From: JBEDUK01 sp040414485
GTDB taxonomy: Bacteria > Actinomycetota > UBA4738
Assembly: GCA_040414485.1 (NCBI GenBank)
Contig: JBEDUK010000043.1
Coordinates: 1 to 20,461 of the forward strand
Length of the DNA stretch: 20,461 nucleotides
Reading direction: 5' to 3'
The notes under the pieces were generated by a model. The model saw nothing but the letters and a program-made list of their open reading frames with translations, made no database searches and was not told where the DNA came from. Shown here piece after piece: positions 14,443 through 20,461 of the stretch. Made by a program: the position numbers and the translations under genes. Positions within the stretch are counted from its first letter, which is position 1; every line of letters begins with the position of its first letter.

Positions 14443-17400
14443 GTGCCGAACGAGGACGAGACGAACCTGACCGGACCACCTGACGCGGAGGCTGCGACGA
14501 ACGGGGCCGCGTCCACCGATGGTGCGCCGACCGAAGACGCAGGGACGGTCGATGACTCCTCGTCGGCCGATGACGCCGCGCCGGTCGACGAGCCGCCTGA
14601 GGAAGTCGGCGGCGACCGGCCCACCAGCGGCGACGGGCATGACGCCCTGCCGGCCGCCTCCGCACAGGTGGACGACCGCCAGGAGATCCGTCTGGCGCTG
14701 GTGATGACCGGTGGCGTGAGCCTGGCCGTATGGATGGGCGGCGCCGTCGCGGAGTTCGACCGGATCGCCCGCGGCGTCGGACCTTACGGCGCGATGCTCG
14801 ATCTGGTCGACGCCACGGTCAAGGTCGACGTGATCGGTGGCACGAGCGCGGGCGGGGTCAACGGCGGCCTGCTCGCCCTGGGCCTGGTTCGGGGCGCCGA
14901 CCTGGCGGCGCTGCGCAGCGCGTGGCTCGACCTCGGTTCGTTCCGGGCGATGCTGCGGCTGCCGACCGAGGAGCATCCGCCTTCGCTCCTGCGCGGCGAC
15001 GACTACTTCCTGGGCCGGCTTCGGGATGCGTACGGCCTGATGGCGTCGGCGGGGCCACCCAGCGATCCTGCGGAGAACCCGATGCATTTGGTGATGACCA
15101 CCACGCTGCTGCGCGGCGAGCACCGCGTGTTCCAGGACGATTACGGCGGCCGGATCCAGGATCTCTCCCACCGGGCGACGTTCTCGTTCGTCCGCGGCGA
15201 GGACTGGGGTCGCGACGACTTCGCCCAGCCGGGGATCGTGGAGAGCCTCTCCCTCGCCTCTCGCGCGACCGCCTCCTTCCCCGGCGCGTTCGAGCCGACG
15301 TTCGCGCCGATCGGCGCCGAGGACGCGCAGGGCCGGCCCGACATGGCGGCCCATGCCGACTTCGCCCACGGCGGGTACGTCATGGACGGCGCGGTGTTGA
15401 CGAACAAGCCGATCGGCGAGGTGGTCGACGTGCTGCGCGGCCGGCAGACCGAAGGGCGGGGCCGGCGCATCCTGGCGTACGTGATCCCGGACCCGAACGT
15501 GCCTGTGACCCCGCCCGACCCTGACGGTGCCACGCCGGTGATCCCCCCGATGGCCCGCGCCATCGGCAGCAGCATGCAGATCCCGAGGGTCGAATCGGTC
15601 GCGCCGGATCTGGAGATGATCCGAACGCACAACCGACAGGTGACGGCGCAGCGGCGCCTCCGCGAGAGCCTCTTGCGCGCCGGCGGCCTGGACCCGTCGG
15701 ATCTCGCGACCCAGGTCTTCCCCGCCTACCTGGGCACGCGCCGCGAATACCGGGTTCGCTGGATCCTCGATCTCCTGGCGCGGGGGCTGCGGCTGCCGAC
15801 GGAGGGCGAGACGGGCGGAGTGCGCTCGTGGGACCGGTCGGCCGTATCGCTCGCCCTGTCCCGTTCGCTGGAGCGCCATCTTCCACAGGGGTTCCCGGGG
15901 GGCCCGGAGGACATGGCGGGCTGGACGTGGGACATCGCGGGCGTGAAGGGCGCGCTCGGCGTCGCGTCGCACCTGCTGCGCATCGCGCTGGACCTGCCCG
16001 TTGCGGACGAGACGCCCGGCGTGGACCGGCGTGCGCTCCTTCAGGGGCGGCGCGAGCTCGACGCCGTGCGGCATTCGCTCCAGCGGCTCAGGCGCGACGA
16101 GGAGGCCTACTGGACCGGCGATCGCGTCCGACGGCTGCGCGAGGCCATGGATGCACCGAAATCGGCCCGAGAGGACCGCCTCGGCGAATGGGCCGCGGCG
16201 TCGTTCGCGGCGTGCCCGAGCGTCCAGCGGGCCGGCGAAGTGGCGGACATGGCCACGCGGATCGCCTCGAGCGTCGCCACCACCGGCCCGACCGATTCGG
16301 CGATGCGGACCCTTCGCTGGATCCTGGCCGTCGTGGTCGTGCAGTCGGCGTTCTCCGGCAGCGAGCCGGAGGTCGAACAGGTCATCGAGCTGCTCCAGGT
16401 GAGCGCCGACACGCCGAACGCGTTCGACGATCGCGACACCGGGCCGGAGAAGCTTGCCGGACTGCAGCTCGGGCATTTCGGCGCCTTCTACAAGCGGTCC
16501 TGGCGGGCGAACGACTGGATGTGGGGTCGTCTGGACGCGGTCGGAAGCCTGATGCGCGTCGCGTTGGAGCCCACGCGGCTTCGCAGGCTCGCCGCGCGCG
16601 ATCCGGGATTCGCGGAACGCTTCGAAGGCGGCCTGAAGGCGCTGGCACTCGGCGAGGACGGCAGCGCGGCGCGTTCGGTCCTGCGGGAGCCGTGGGACGA
16701 AGGGCGGTTCGCGTGGGAACTGACCTTCCTGCACGATCAGACCGTGCCCGTGCCCCGCGCCCTCGACTGGTGCATCCGGGCGGTTCAGCGGCGGATCCAG
16801 TTGGAGATCCTGGAGGACGAGCTCCCTCGCGTGGCGGCGGCCGCGCGGCAGGACATGCTCGAGGGCGCGGCCGACCGCGAGACGGCGCGGGCGTTCATCC
16901 ACGCTGTGCACGACGGTCAGCAGCCTCCGGCTTCTCCCGACGCCGCGGAGAAGGGAGCCAAGCCGCGTGGCCGGCACGCGGCGCCCGACGGCGAACGCAA
17001 GGGGCGGCGCCGAAGGCTGGGTCCGCCGCCGGAGGTGGATCCGAACGTGTCGCTGCCGCCCGCGGCCGCCCTGTCCGCCTTCGCCGAGTGCAGGGTCGGA
17101 GAGGAGCGGATCGAGGACGAGGCCGGAACGCCGCTGTACGTGGAGACCATGAACGCCGTCGCGGCCGTCGGGCTGCGTGCGGCGCGTCGCCACGTGCAGG
17201 AGACGAACGAGGCGTTGGGCCACCAGCCGCCACCCAAGGTCACGCTCGCGGTGCTGCTGCCGTTGCTTCGAAGCGTGGCGGCGAGCAGCACCGCCACGTT
17301 CTGGGTCATGGCGGTGCTGGTGCTCGGCGGCGCCGGCCTGCTCGCCTACGGGCTGTGGTCCGAATCGGTCCGCTGGGGGGCGACGGTCGGCGGCGCGGTG

Positions 17401-17736
17401 CTTGCCGCGCTCGGGCTGGCGATCGCGTTCGTCCGGATGCGGCGGGGGAGGATCTTCGCGTCGCTCGGGGTCATCGCCGCAGCTGCGGCGCTGCTGGCGG
17501 TCTCGTATTCGACATCCGACGGCTCGCTCTCGAAGGGCTGGTTCAGGGGCGCCGTGATCGGCGTGGCAGCGGTGCTGATCGTGCTCCTCGGCTACCGCCG
17601 GCGACGCGCGCCGAAGCCGGCGACCGTGCCCGCCCCGCCGCCTCCACCCTCGGCGTCCGCGCCGCCCGACGGGTCGTCGGCGCGAACCGTCCCGCGCGCC
17701 ACCACGTGGGCGTCCGGTCAGTCGTACCGGCCGTAG
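14443..17736 (+). CDS. Patatin-related lipase/phospholipase with C-terminal membrane anchor (DUF3376 type)
   Basis: This protein of about 1097 residues belongs to the large patatin-related family that carries a DUF3376 region. Residues 1-80 are acidic, Ala/Asp/Pro-rich and probably disordered. The patatin domain has the oxyanion loop TGGVSLAVWMGG (89-100), nucleophile Ser135 in GGTSAGG (132-138) and Asp315 in MDGAVLTNKP, completing the Ser-Asp dyad. A long helical middle part follows. Four hydrophobic spans lie near 951-972, 978-997, 1004-1023 and 1036-1051, then a Pro-rich tail. The expected role is lipid acyl hydrolysis at a membrane; substrate unknown. The start is likely GTG 14443, with AAGAAT 6 nt upstream as a possible leaderless promoter; open frame further left is non-coding. 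The last six codons lie inside a 56-bp repeat copied from the CoA-transferase alpha gene end. Confidence 0.88.
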   Translation: MPNEDETNLTGPPDAEAATNGAASTDGAPTEDAGTVDDSSSADDAAPVDEPPEEVGGDRPTSGDGHDALPAASAQVDDRQEIRLALVMTGGVSLAVWMGGAVAEFDRIARGVGPYGAMLDLVDATVKVDVIGGTSAGGVNGGLLALGLVRGADLAALRSAWLDLGSFRAMLRLPTEEHPPSLLRGDDYFLGRLRDAYGLMASAGPPSDPAENPMHLVMTTTLLRGEHRVFQDDYGGRIQDLSHRATFSFVRGEDWGRDDFAQPGIVESLSLASRATASFPGAFEPTFAPIGAEDAQGRPDMAAHADFAHGGYVMDGAVLTNKPIGEVVDVLRGRQTEGRGRRILAYVIPDPNVPVTPPDPDGATPVIPPMARAIGSSMQIPRVESVAPDLEMIRTHNRQVTAQRRLRESLLRAGGLDPSDLATQVFPAYLGTRREYRVRWILDLLARGLRLPTEGETGGVRSWDRSAVSLALSRSLERHLPQGFPGGPEDMAGWTWDIAGVKGALGVASHLLRIALDLPVADETPGVDRRALLQGRRELDAVRHSLQRLRRDEEAYWTGDRVRRLREAMDAPKSAREDRLGEWAAASFAACPSVQRAGEVADMATRIASSVATTGPTDSAMRTLRWILAVVVVQSAFSGSEPEVEQVIELLQVSADTPNAFDDRDTGPEKLAGLQLGHFGAFYKRSWRANDWMWGRLDAVGSLMRVALEPTRLRRLAARDPGFAERFEGGLKALALGEDGSAARSVLREPWDEGRFAWELTFLHDQTVPVPRALDWCIRAVQRRIQLEILEDELPRVAAAARQDMLEGAADRETARAFIHAVHDGQQPPASPDAAEKGAKPRGRHAAPDGERKGRRRRLGPPPEVDPNVSLPPAAALSAFAECRVGEERIEDEAGTPLYVETMNAVAAVGLRAARRHVQETNEALGHQPPPKVTLAVLLPLLRSVAASSTATFWVMAVLVLGGAGLLAYGLWSESVRWGATVGGAVLAALGLAIAFVRMRRGRIFASLGVIAAAAALLAVSYSTSDGSLSKGWFRGAVIGVAAVLIVLLGYRRRRAPKPATVPAPPPPPSASAPPDGSSARTVPRATTWASGQSYRP

Positions 17737-17772
17737 TTCACTTCGCCCGACTTCGCTACGCTCGGCTCGAAG
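17717..17772. repeat. Direct repeat copy A: duplicated 3' end of CoA-transferase alpha
   Basis: These 56 bp match 18378-18433 with three mismatches (repeat positions 41, 46 and 55); the first 40 bases are identical. On the minus strand it still encodes the last residues of the alpha subunit (EPSVAKSGEVNYGRYD then TGA). One Gly is changed to Ser and one base change is silent, but no start or upstream part is present, so it is a remnant. On the plus strand it supplies the patatin C-terminus (GQSYRP and TAG at 17734-17736). Homology stops abruptly at 17772. Confidence 0.9.
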
Positions 17773-18377
17773 CCTTCTTGCCTACCTGGCCTCCATACCG
17801 TTGGGAGTTAGACAATTGGGCTGCGAATCTGGAACTGAGTTGGAGGCCTATCGATGAAGTGGCGCTGGCTCGGCATCGTCGCGGTGGTCGCGGCCGCCTT
17901 CGTCGGCATCGCAATTGCTGTTCAGTCTTCCCCAAGATCGCCGTACGGCGAGGAGACCCACGGGCCCCGCCCGGCGCCAGATTGCACCACACTCTCACCA
18001 CCATGTCCCGAGATAAAACAGTCGAACTTTCTGGACAAGGAATGGCTGGAAAGCGCCGTGTCGTTCAGGTTCGAGCCGCCGCCTCAGGACGCAACGCCAG
18101 CAGTGAGCGATCGCGACGCAGTCAACATCGCATGGCAGGAAGGTGGTAGCGACGGCTCGTCCGAACACGCGATCCTCGTCCTAATTCCCAAGGGTGGGGA
18201 CTTTCCTGAAGATACGCTTGCCTGGGTGATCCGCTACGAGAATCATTGTTTCGTTCCGCACGGAAACCCAGCCATTCCGACGCATCCTGGTTGCAGTTAC
18301 CAGCCGTCTTTCACGATGATCGACGCGTCCACCGGCGCTTTCATCGTCAGCTGGACGCGTCCGGCGGATTAGACTCT
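17773..18377. mobile_element. Lower-GC inserted cassette bracketed by the 56-bp repeat
   Basis: This segment lies exactly between the two repeat copies (unit period 661 bp) and holds one complete gene. It is less GC-rich than its surroundings: the 60-base lines at 18001 and 18181 have 31 and 33 G+C, against 43 at 16801 inside the patatin gene. AT-ending codons such as AAA, ACA, GCA and ATA occur here but are rare nearby. There is no integrase, transposase or terminal inverted repeat, so the mechanism is unknown; 'insertion' is inferred from the repeat and composition. From 17773 to the gene's ribosome binding site I see no convincing promoter. Confidence 0.55.
17854..18372 (+). CDS. Small exported or membrane-anchored protein, function unknown
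   Basis: This 172-residue protein has an N-terminal signal or anchor (MKWRW, then a hydrophobic run at about 7-23). The remainder is polar and holds four cysteines (C44, C51, C132, C147), suggesting two disulfides outside the cytoplasm. The C-terminal half (DTLAWVIRYENHC ... SFTMIDASTGAFIVSW) resembles PepSY-like or actinobacterial hypothetical proteins ending in 'DA-TG-' strands, but I cannot name a family firmly. GGAGG (17842-17846) lies 7 nt before the ATG, better than most starts in this window. Its stop at 18370-18372 is 6 nt before the second repeat copy. Lower GC and different codon use point to acquisition from elsewhere. Confidence 0.75.
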   Translation: MKWRWLGIVAVVAAAFVGIAIAVQSSPRSPYGEETHGPRPAPDCTTLSPPCPEIKQSNFLDKEWLESAVSFRFEPPPQDATPAVSDRDAVNIAWQEGGSDGSSEHAILVLIPKGGDFPEDTLAWVIRYENHCFVPHGNPAIPTHPGCSYQPSFTMIDASTGAFIVSWTRPAD

Positions 18378-18433
18378 GTCAGTCGTACCGGCCGTAGTTC
18401 ACTTCGCCCGACTTCGCCACGCCCGGCTCGAGG
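18378..18433. repeat. Direct repeat copy B: genuine 3' end of CoA-transferase alpha
   Basis: This is the second copy of the 56-bp repeat and contains the stop codon and last codons of the intact alpha-subunit gene, so this copy is in functional context. It differs from copy A (17717-17772) at three positions. The boundary falls 1 base beyond the alpha stop codon. Confidence 0.9.
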
Positions 18434-19302
18434 GACGCCCACCGTTCGGGCCCAAGCTTGTCCACGTACTCGGCGTGGGATGACAGGCCGAAGACCCATT
18501 CGTCCAGCCAGGCATCCAGCGACGAGGCATCCCGGGCGATCGCGTCCCAGTCGATGTAGAAGCGGTTGTCGCGGTCGTAGTAGCCCTGCGCGTAGGAGGG
18601 GTGGCACGCGCGCGGCTCGACGACCACGGCGTCCACGATCAGACCGGGGATGACCGTCCGGTTCGGGTCCGCGCGGACGACGGACTCGTCGACCAGCTCC
18701 TCGCAGACCACGATCACCCGGTCCGCGGCGAACGCGGCCTCCTTCTGACAGCCCAGCAGACCCCAGATCTGCGCGTCGCCGTCCGCGTCGGCGCGCTGGG
18801 CGTGGACGATCGTGACGCCGGGATGCAGCGGCGGGACCGCGTACACCTCGTCGCCGTCGTCATAGGGCGACGCCATCCGCACGATCTTCGGGTTCGCCTT
18901 CGGCAGGTCGCTCTCGTAGTACGACCGGAGCGGCATGAACGGAAGGTTGCTGGCGGCCGCGACGTACCGCGAGACCATGCCGAAGTGGCTGTACTCCTCG
19001 ATCTCGAGCGGCGCCGGATCGGCGTTCTCGATCCGCCTGCGGATCGCGTGGAGCGACCCCACGCCGGGGTTGCCGAGCCACGAGAAGATGAGCTTCGAGG
19101 CGACGCCGCCCGCGATCATCTGGTCGTAGATCACGTCGGGCGTCATGCGGGCCAAGGTCAGATCGCGCTTGCGCTGGCGGATGATCTCGTGACCGGCGGC
19201 GAAGCAGATCAGGTGGGTGAAGCCCTCGATGGCCACGGTGTCGCCGTCGCGGACCAGATCCGCGACGGCGTCGTGCATCGACGTGATCTTGCTCTGACTC
19301 AT
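18379..19302 (-). CDS. CoA-transferase subunit alpha (GctA/IpdA-like)
   Basis: This 307-residue partner subunit of a family I CoA-transferase has an N-terminal segment (DTVAIEGFTHLICFAAGHEI) with the usual glycine turn. FSWLGNPGVGSLHAIRRRIE is the central family block, EIEEYSHFGMVSRYVAAAS follows, and SYYESDL and the C-terminal SYAQGYYDRDN also fit GctA/IpdA proteins. It should transfer CoA between acyl groups together with the beta subunit at 13585-14355; alternatively the pair could act as an IpdAB-like acyl-CoA hydrolase. The start is ATG 19302 without a clear ribosome binding site; TAGGCT lies 12 nt upstream. The two subunits are separated by the cassette and the opposite-strand patatin gene, an unusual layout. 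The end of the gene forms repeat copy B. Confidence 0.9.
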   Translation of the reverse strand: MSQSKITSMHDAVADLVRDGDTVAIEGFTHLICFAAGHEIIRQRKRDLTLARMTPDVIYDQMIAGGVASKLIFSWLGNPGVGSLHAIRRRIENADPAPLEIEEYSHFGMVSRYVAAASNLPFMPLRSYYESDLPKANPKIVRMASPYDDGDEVYAVPPLHPGVTIVHAQRADADGDAQIWGLLGCQKEAAFAADRVIVVCEELVDESVVRADPNRTVIPGLIVDAVVVEPRACHPSYAQGYYDRDNRFYIDWDAIARDASSLDAWLDEWVFGLSSHAEYVDKLGPERWASLEPGVAKSGEVNYGRYD

Positions 19303-19371
19303 CGGCGCGGCCAGAGCCTAATGGCTGCGGAGCGCGCGCCGGCGAATCGCGGGCGTAGCCTCGACGCCGTC

Positions 19372-20461
19372 ATGGCCAGGACCAGCGATTCGGGCGCGCG
19401 CGCAGAGGGATCGTCCATCGAGCGACCCGCCGCTCCGCGGGCGCCCGCGGCCGGGCGGCCGGGCGCCTTCCCGGCGCTGGTGACCGCCGAGTTCGTGTCC
19501 ACGACCGGTTCGGAGATCTCGGCCCTGGCGGTCCCGTGGTTCGTCCTGACGGCCACCGGATCGCCGGCCCGGACCGGGGTCGCCCTCGCGGCTGAGTTCG
19601 TCGGGCTGATCGCCTTCGGCATCCCGGCGGGAGGTTGGATCGCGCGAGCCGGCGCGCGCCGCGCGATGCTTGCGTCCGACGGTGCTCGTGCGGTGCTCAT
19701 CGCGTCGATCCCCGTTCTGCATGCTGCGGGCGCGCTGTCGTTCCCACTGCTGCTCGCGATCCTGGTCGCGATCGGGGCGTTCTTCCCCGCGCACAGCGCG
19801 GCGAGCGACCTCGTCCTGGCGTCGGTGGTTGGGCTGGACGATCACACGTTGACCAGGGCGAACGGCATCAGCGGGTCGTTCAACGAAGCCGGTTCGCTGT
19901 TCGGTCCGGTGATCGGCGGCGTGCTGATCGCGATCACCGGGGCCTCGGCCGTCCTGTTCATCGACGCCGCCACGTATGTGGCCTCGATGACGCTGTGCCT
20001 GCTGTTCGTCCGGCCCGGACGGGTCCACGCCGTGGAGGGTGCCGCCTCCGATGCGGGTTCGATCACCGCAGGGCTCCGACGGCTGATCTCCGACCTGTGG
20101 CTGCTCTTCATGTCGATCGGCGTGGCGGTGATGGAACTGGCGTGGACGGGCATGACCGCCGCGCTGCCGGTCCTCGCCTACCGGGCGTTCGACCGGAACG
20201 TCCATCTCGCCGGGCTCTTCCTGGGCGCCTTCGGCGGCGGGTCGATCGTGGGCGGGCTGCTCTCCGGTCGCGCGGTCCGCCGGATCGGGATCGGGCGCAC
20301 GGCGCGCGTGTCCTACATGGGCACGGCGCTCGCGATGTGGGTGCTGGTGCTCGGGCCACCGGCGCCGGTGGTGATCGGAGCGGTGGCGGCGAACGGCGTC
20401 TGTACCGGCCTGTTCATGCCGGCGCTGTTCGCCGAGATGACCCTGCGCACGCCTTCGGCGC
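19372..20461 (+). CDS. MFS transporter (3' part cut off by window edge)
   Basis: The frame is open from 19321 to the right edge, so the C-terminal part is missing. After a hydrophilic N-terminus the product shows repeated hydrophobic spans with MFS features. 'PALVTAEFVSTTGSEISALA' is span 1, 'ARAGARRAMLASDGARAV' holds the basic loop between spans 2 and 3, and 'SGSFNEAGSLFGPVIGGVL' is typical of the MFS_3/EntS-like exporter group. At least eight spans are visible. I chose ATG 19372 because TAGCCT lies 10 nt upstream, as at other starts here; ATG 19321 would add 17 residues and leaves 18 nt to the divergent alpha-subunit start. Substrate unknown: drug, siderophore or metabolite efflux are all possible. 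Confidence 0.85.
   Translation, partial: MARTSDSGARAEGSSIERPAAPRAPAAGRPGAFPALVTAEFVSTTGSEISALAVPWFVLTATGSPARTGVALAAEFVGLIAFGIPAGGWIARAGARRAMLASDGARAVLIASIPVLHAAGALSFPLLLAILVAIGAFFPAHSAASDLVLASVVGLDDHTLTRANGISGSFNEAGSLFGPVIGGVLIAITGASAVLFIDAATYVASMTLCLLFVRPGRVHAVEGAASDAGSITAGLRRLISDLWLLFMSIGVAVMELAWTGMTAALPVLAYRAFDRNVHLAGLFLGAFGGGSIVGGLLSGRAVRRIGIGRTARVSYMGTALAMWVLVLGPPAPVVIGAVAANGVCTGLFMPALFAEMTLRTPSA

Noticed and set aside
13585..17223. Long minus-strand frame that would fuse CoA-transferase beta to an upstream 950-residue extension
   Set aside because: The extension is antisense to the patatin-related gene and shows no domain; beta has a normal family N-terminus at 14355.
17748..17772. CTTCG...CGAAG hairpin after the patatin stop as a terminator
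   Set aside because: Only a 5-bp stem with a 12-nt loop and no proper T-run; it lies within the duplicated gene end and is probably incidental.
15828..18149. Plus-strand frame overlapping the patatin gene end and the small gene
   Set aside because: It runs out of frame through both recognised genes and is Arg/Ala/Gly-rich with no motif.
1..20461. CRISPR arrays, tRNA/rRNA genes, insertion sequences
   Set aside because: No regularly spaced repeats, cloverleaf or rRNA-like sequence, or transposase motifs were seen on either strand.

Overview
The window is a dense, GC-rich bacterial chromosome segment. Nearly all codons end in G or C, intergenic gaps are short, and several neighbours overlap by 4 nt (ATGA or GTGA). 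A few starts have strong AGGAGG-type ribosome binding sites; others have none and instead carry a TAnnnT box just upstream. Gene content (DUF3376-type patatin-related protein, MoxR-DUF58-DUF4129 set, form II CoxL-type hydroxylase, GctAB/IpdAB-like CoA-transferase) fits an actinobacterial or actinobacteria-like soil lineage. Taxonomy cannot be fixed from the sequence alone. There are no RNA genes, CRISPR arrays or transposases.

Layout. (1) 1-625, minus: start of an AAA-type ATPase that runs off the left edge, with two sets of direct repeats upstream. (2) 746-6493, minus: a block that in transcription order holds a HTH antitoxin, a PIN (VapC-like) toxin, a class III aminotransferase and a three-subunit molybdenum hydroxylase (2Fe-2S, Mo-pterin and FAD subunits). 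The first three genes are joined by 1-nt and 4-nt overlaps; the hydroxylase probably has its own promoter at about 4491. (3) 6506-7171, minus: a HAD-family hydrolase, divergent from (4) 7264-11597, plus: MoxR ATPase, DUF58 protein, multi-spanning DUF4129 protein and an AlkD-like DNA glycosylase, a tightly coupled operon. (5) 11582-14355, minus: an S9 peptidase translationally coupled to a CoA-transferase beta subunit. (6) 14443-17736, plus: a large patatin-related lipase with four C-terminal membrane spans. (7) 17717-18433: a 56-bp direct repeat flanking a lower-GC cassette with a small secreted or anchored protein. (8) 18379-19302, minus: the CoA-transferase alpha subunit. (9) 19372 to the right edge, plus: an MFS transporter.

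How the genes relate. The aminotransferase, molybdenum hydroxylase and CoA-transferase would suit catabolism of a nitrogen-containing or aromatic/heterocyclic compound, with the MFS protein as a possible transporter; this is inference and no substrate can be named. The most unusual feature is the join between the patatin gene and the CoA-transferase alpha gene. The last 56 bp of the alpha gene region is present twice and brackets a compositionally foreign 605-bp segment, while both flanking genes keep intact 3' ends. The alpha and beta CoA-transferase subunits, normally adjacent, are also split by this cassette and by the opposite-strand patatin gene.
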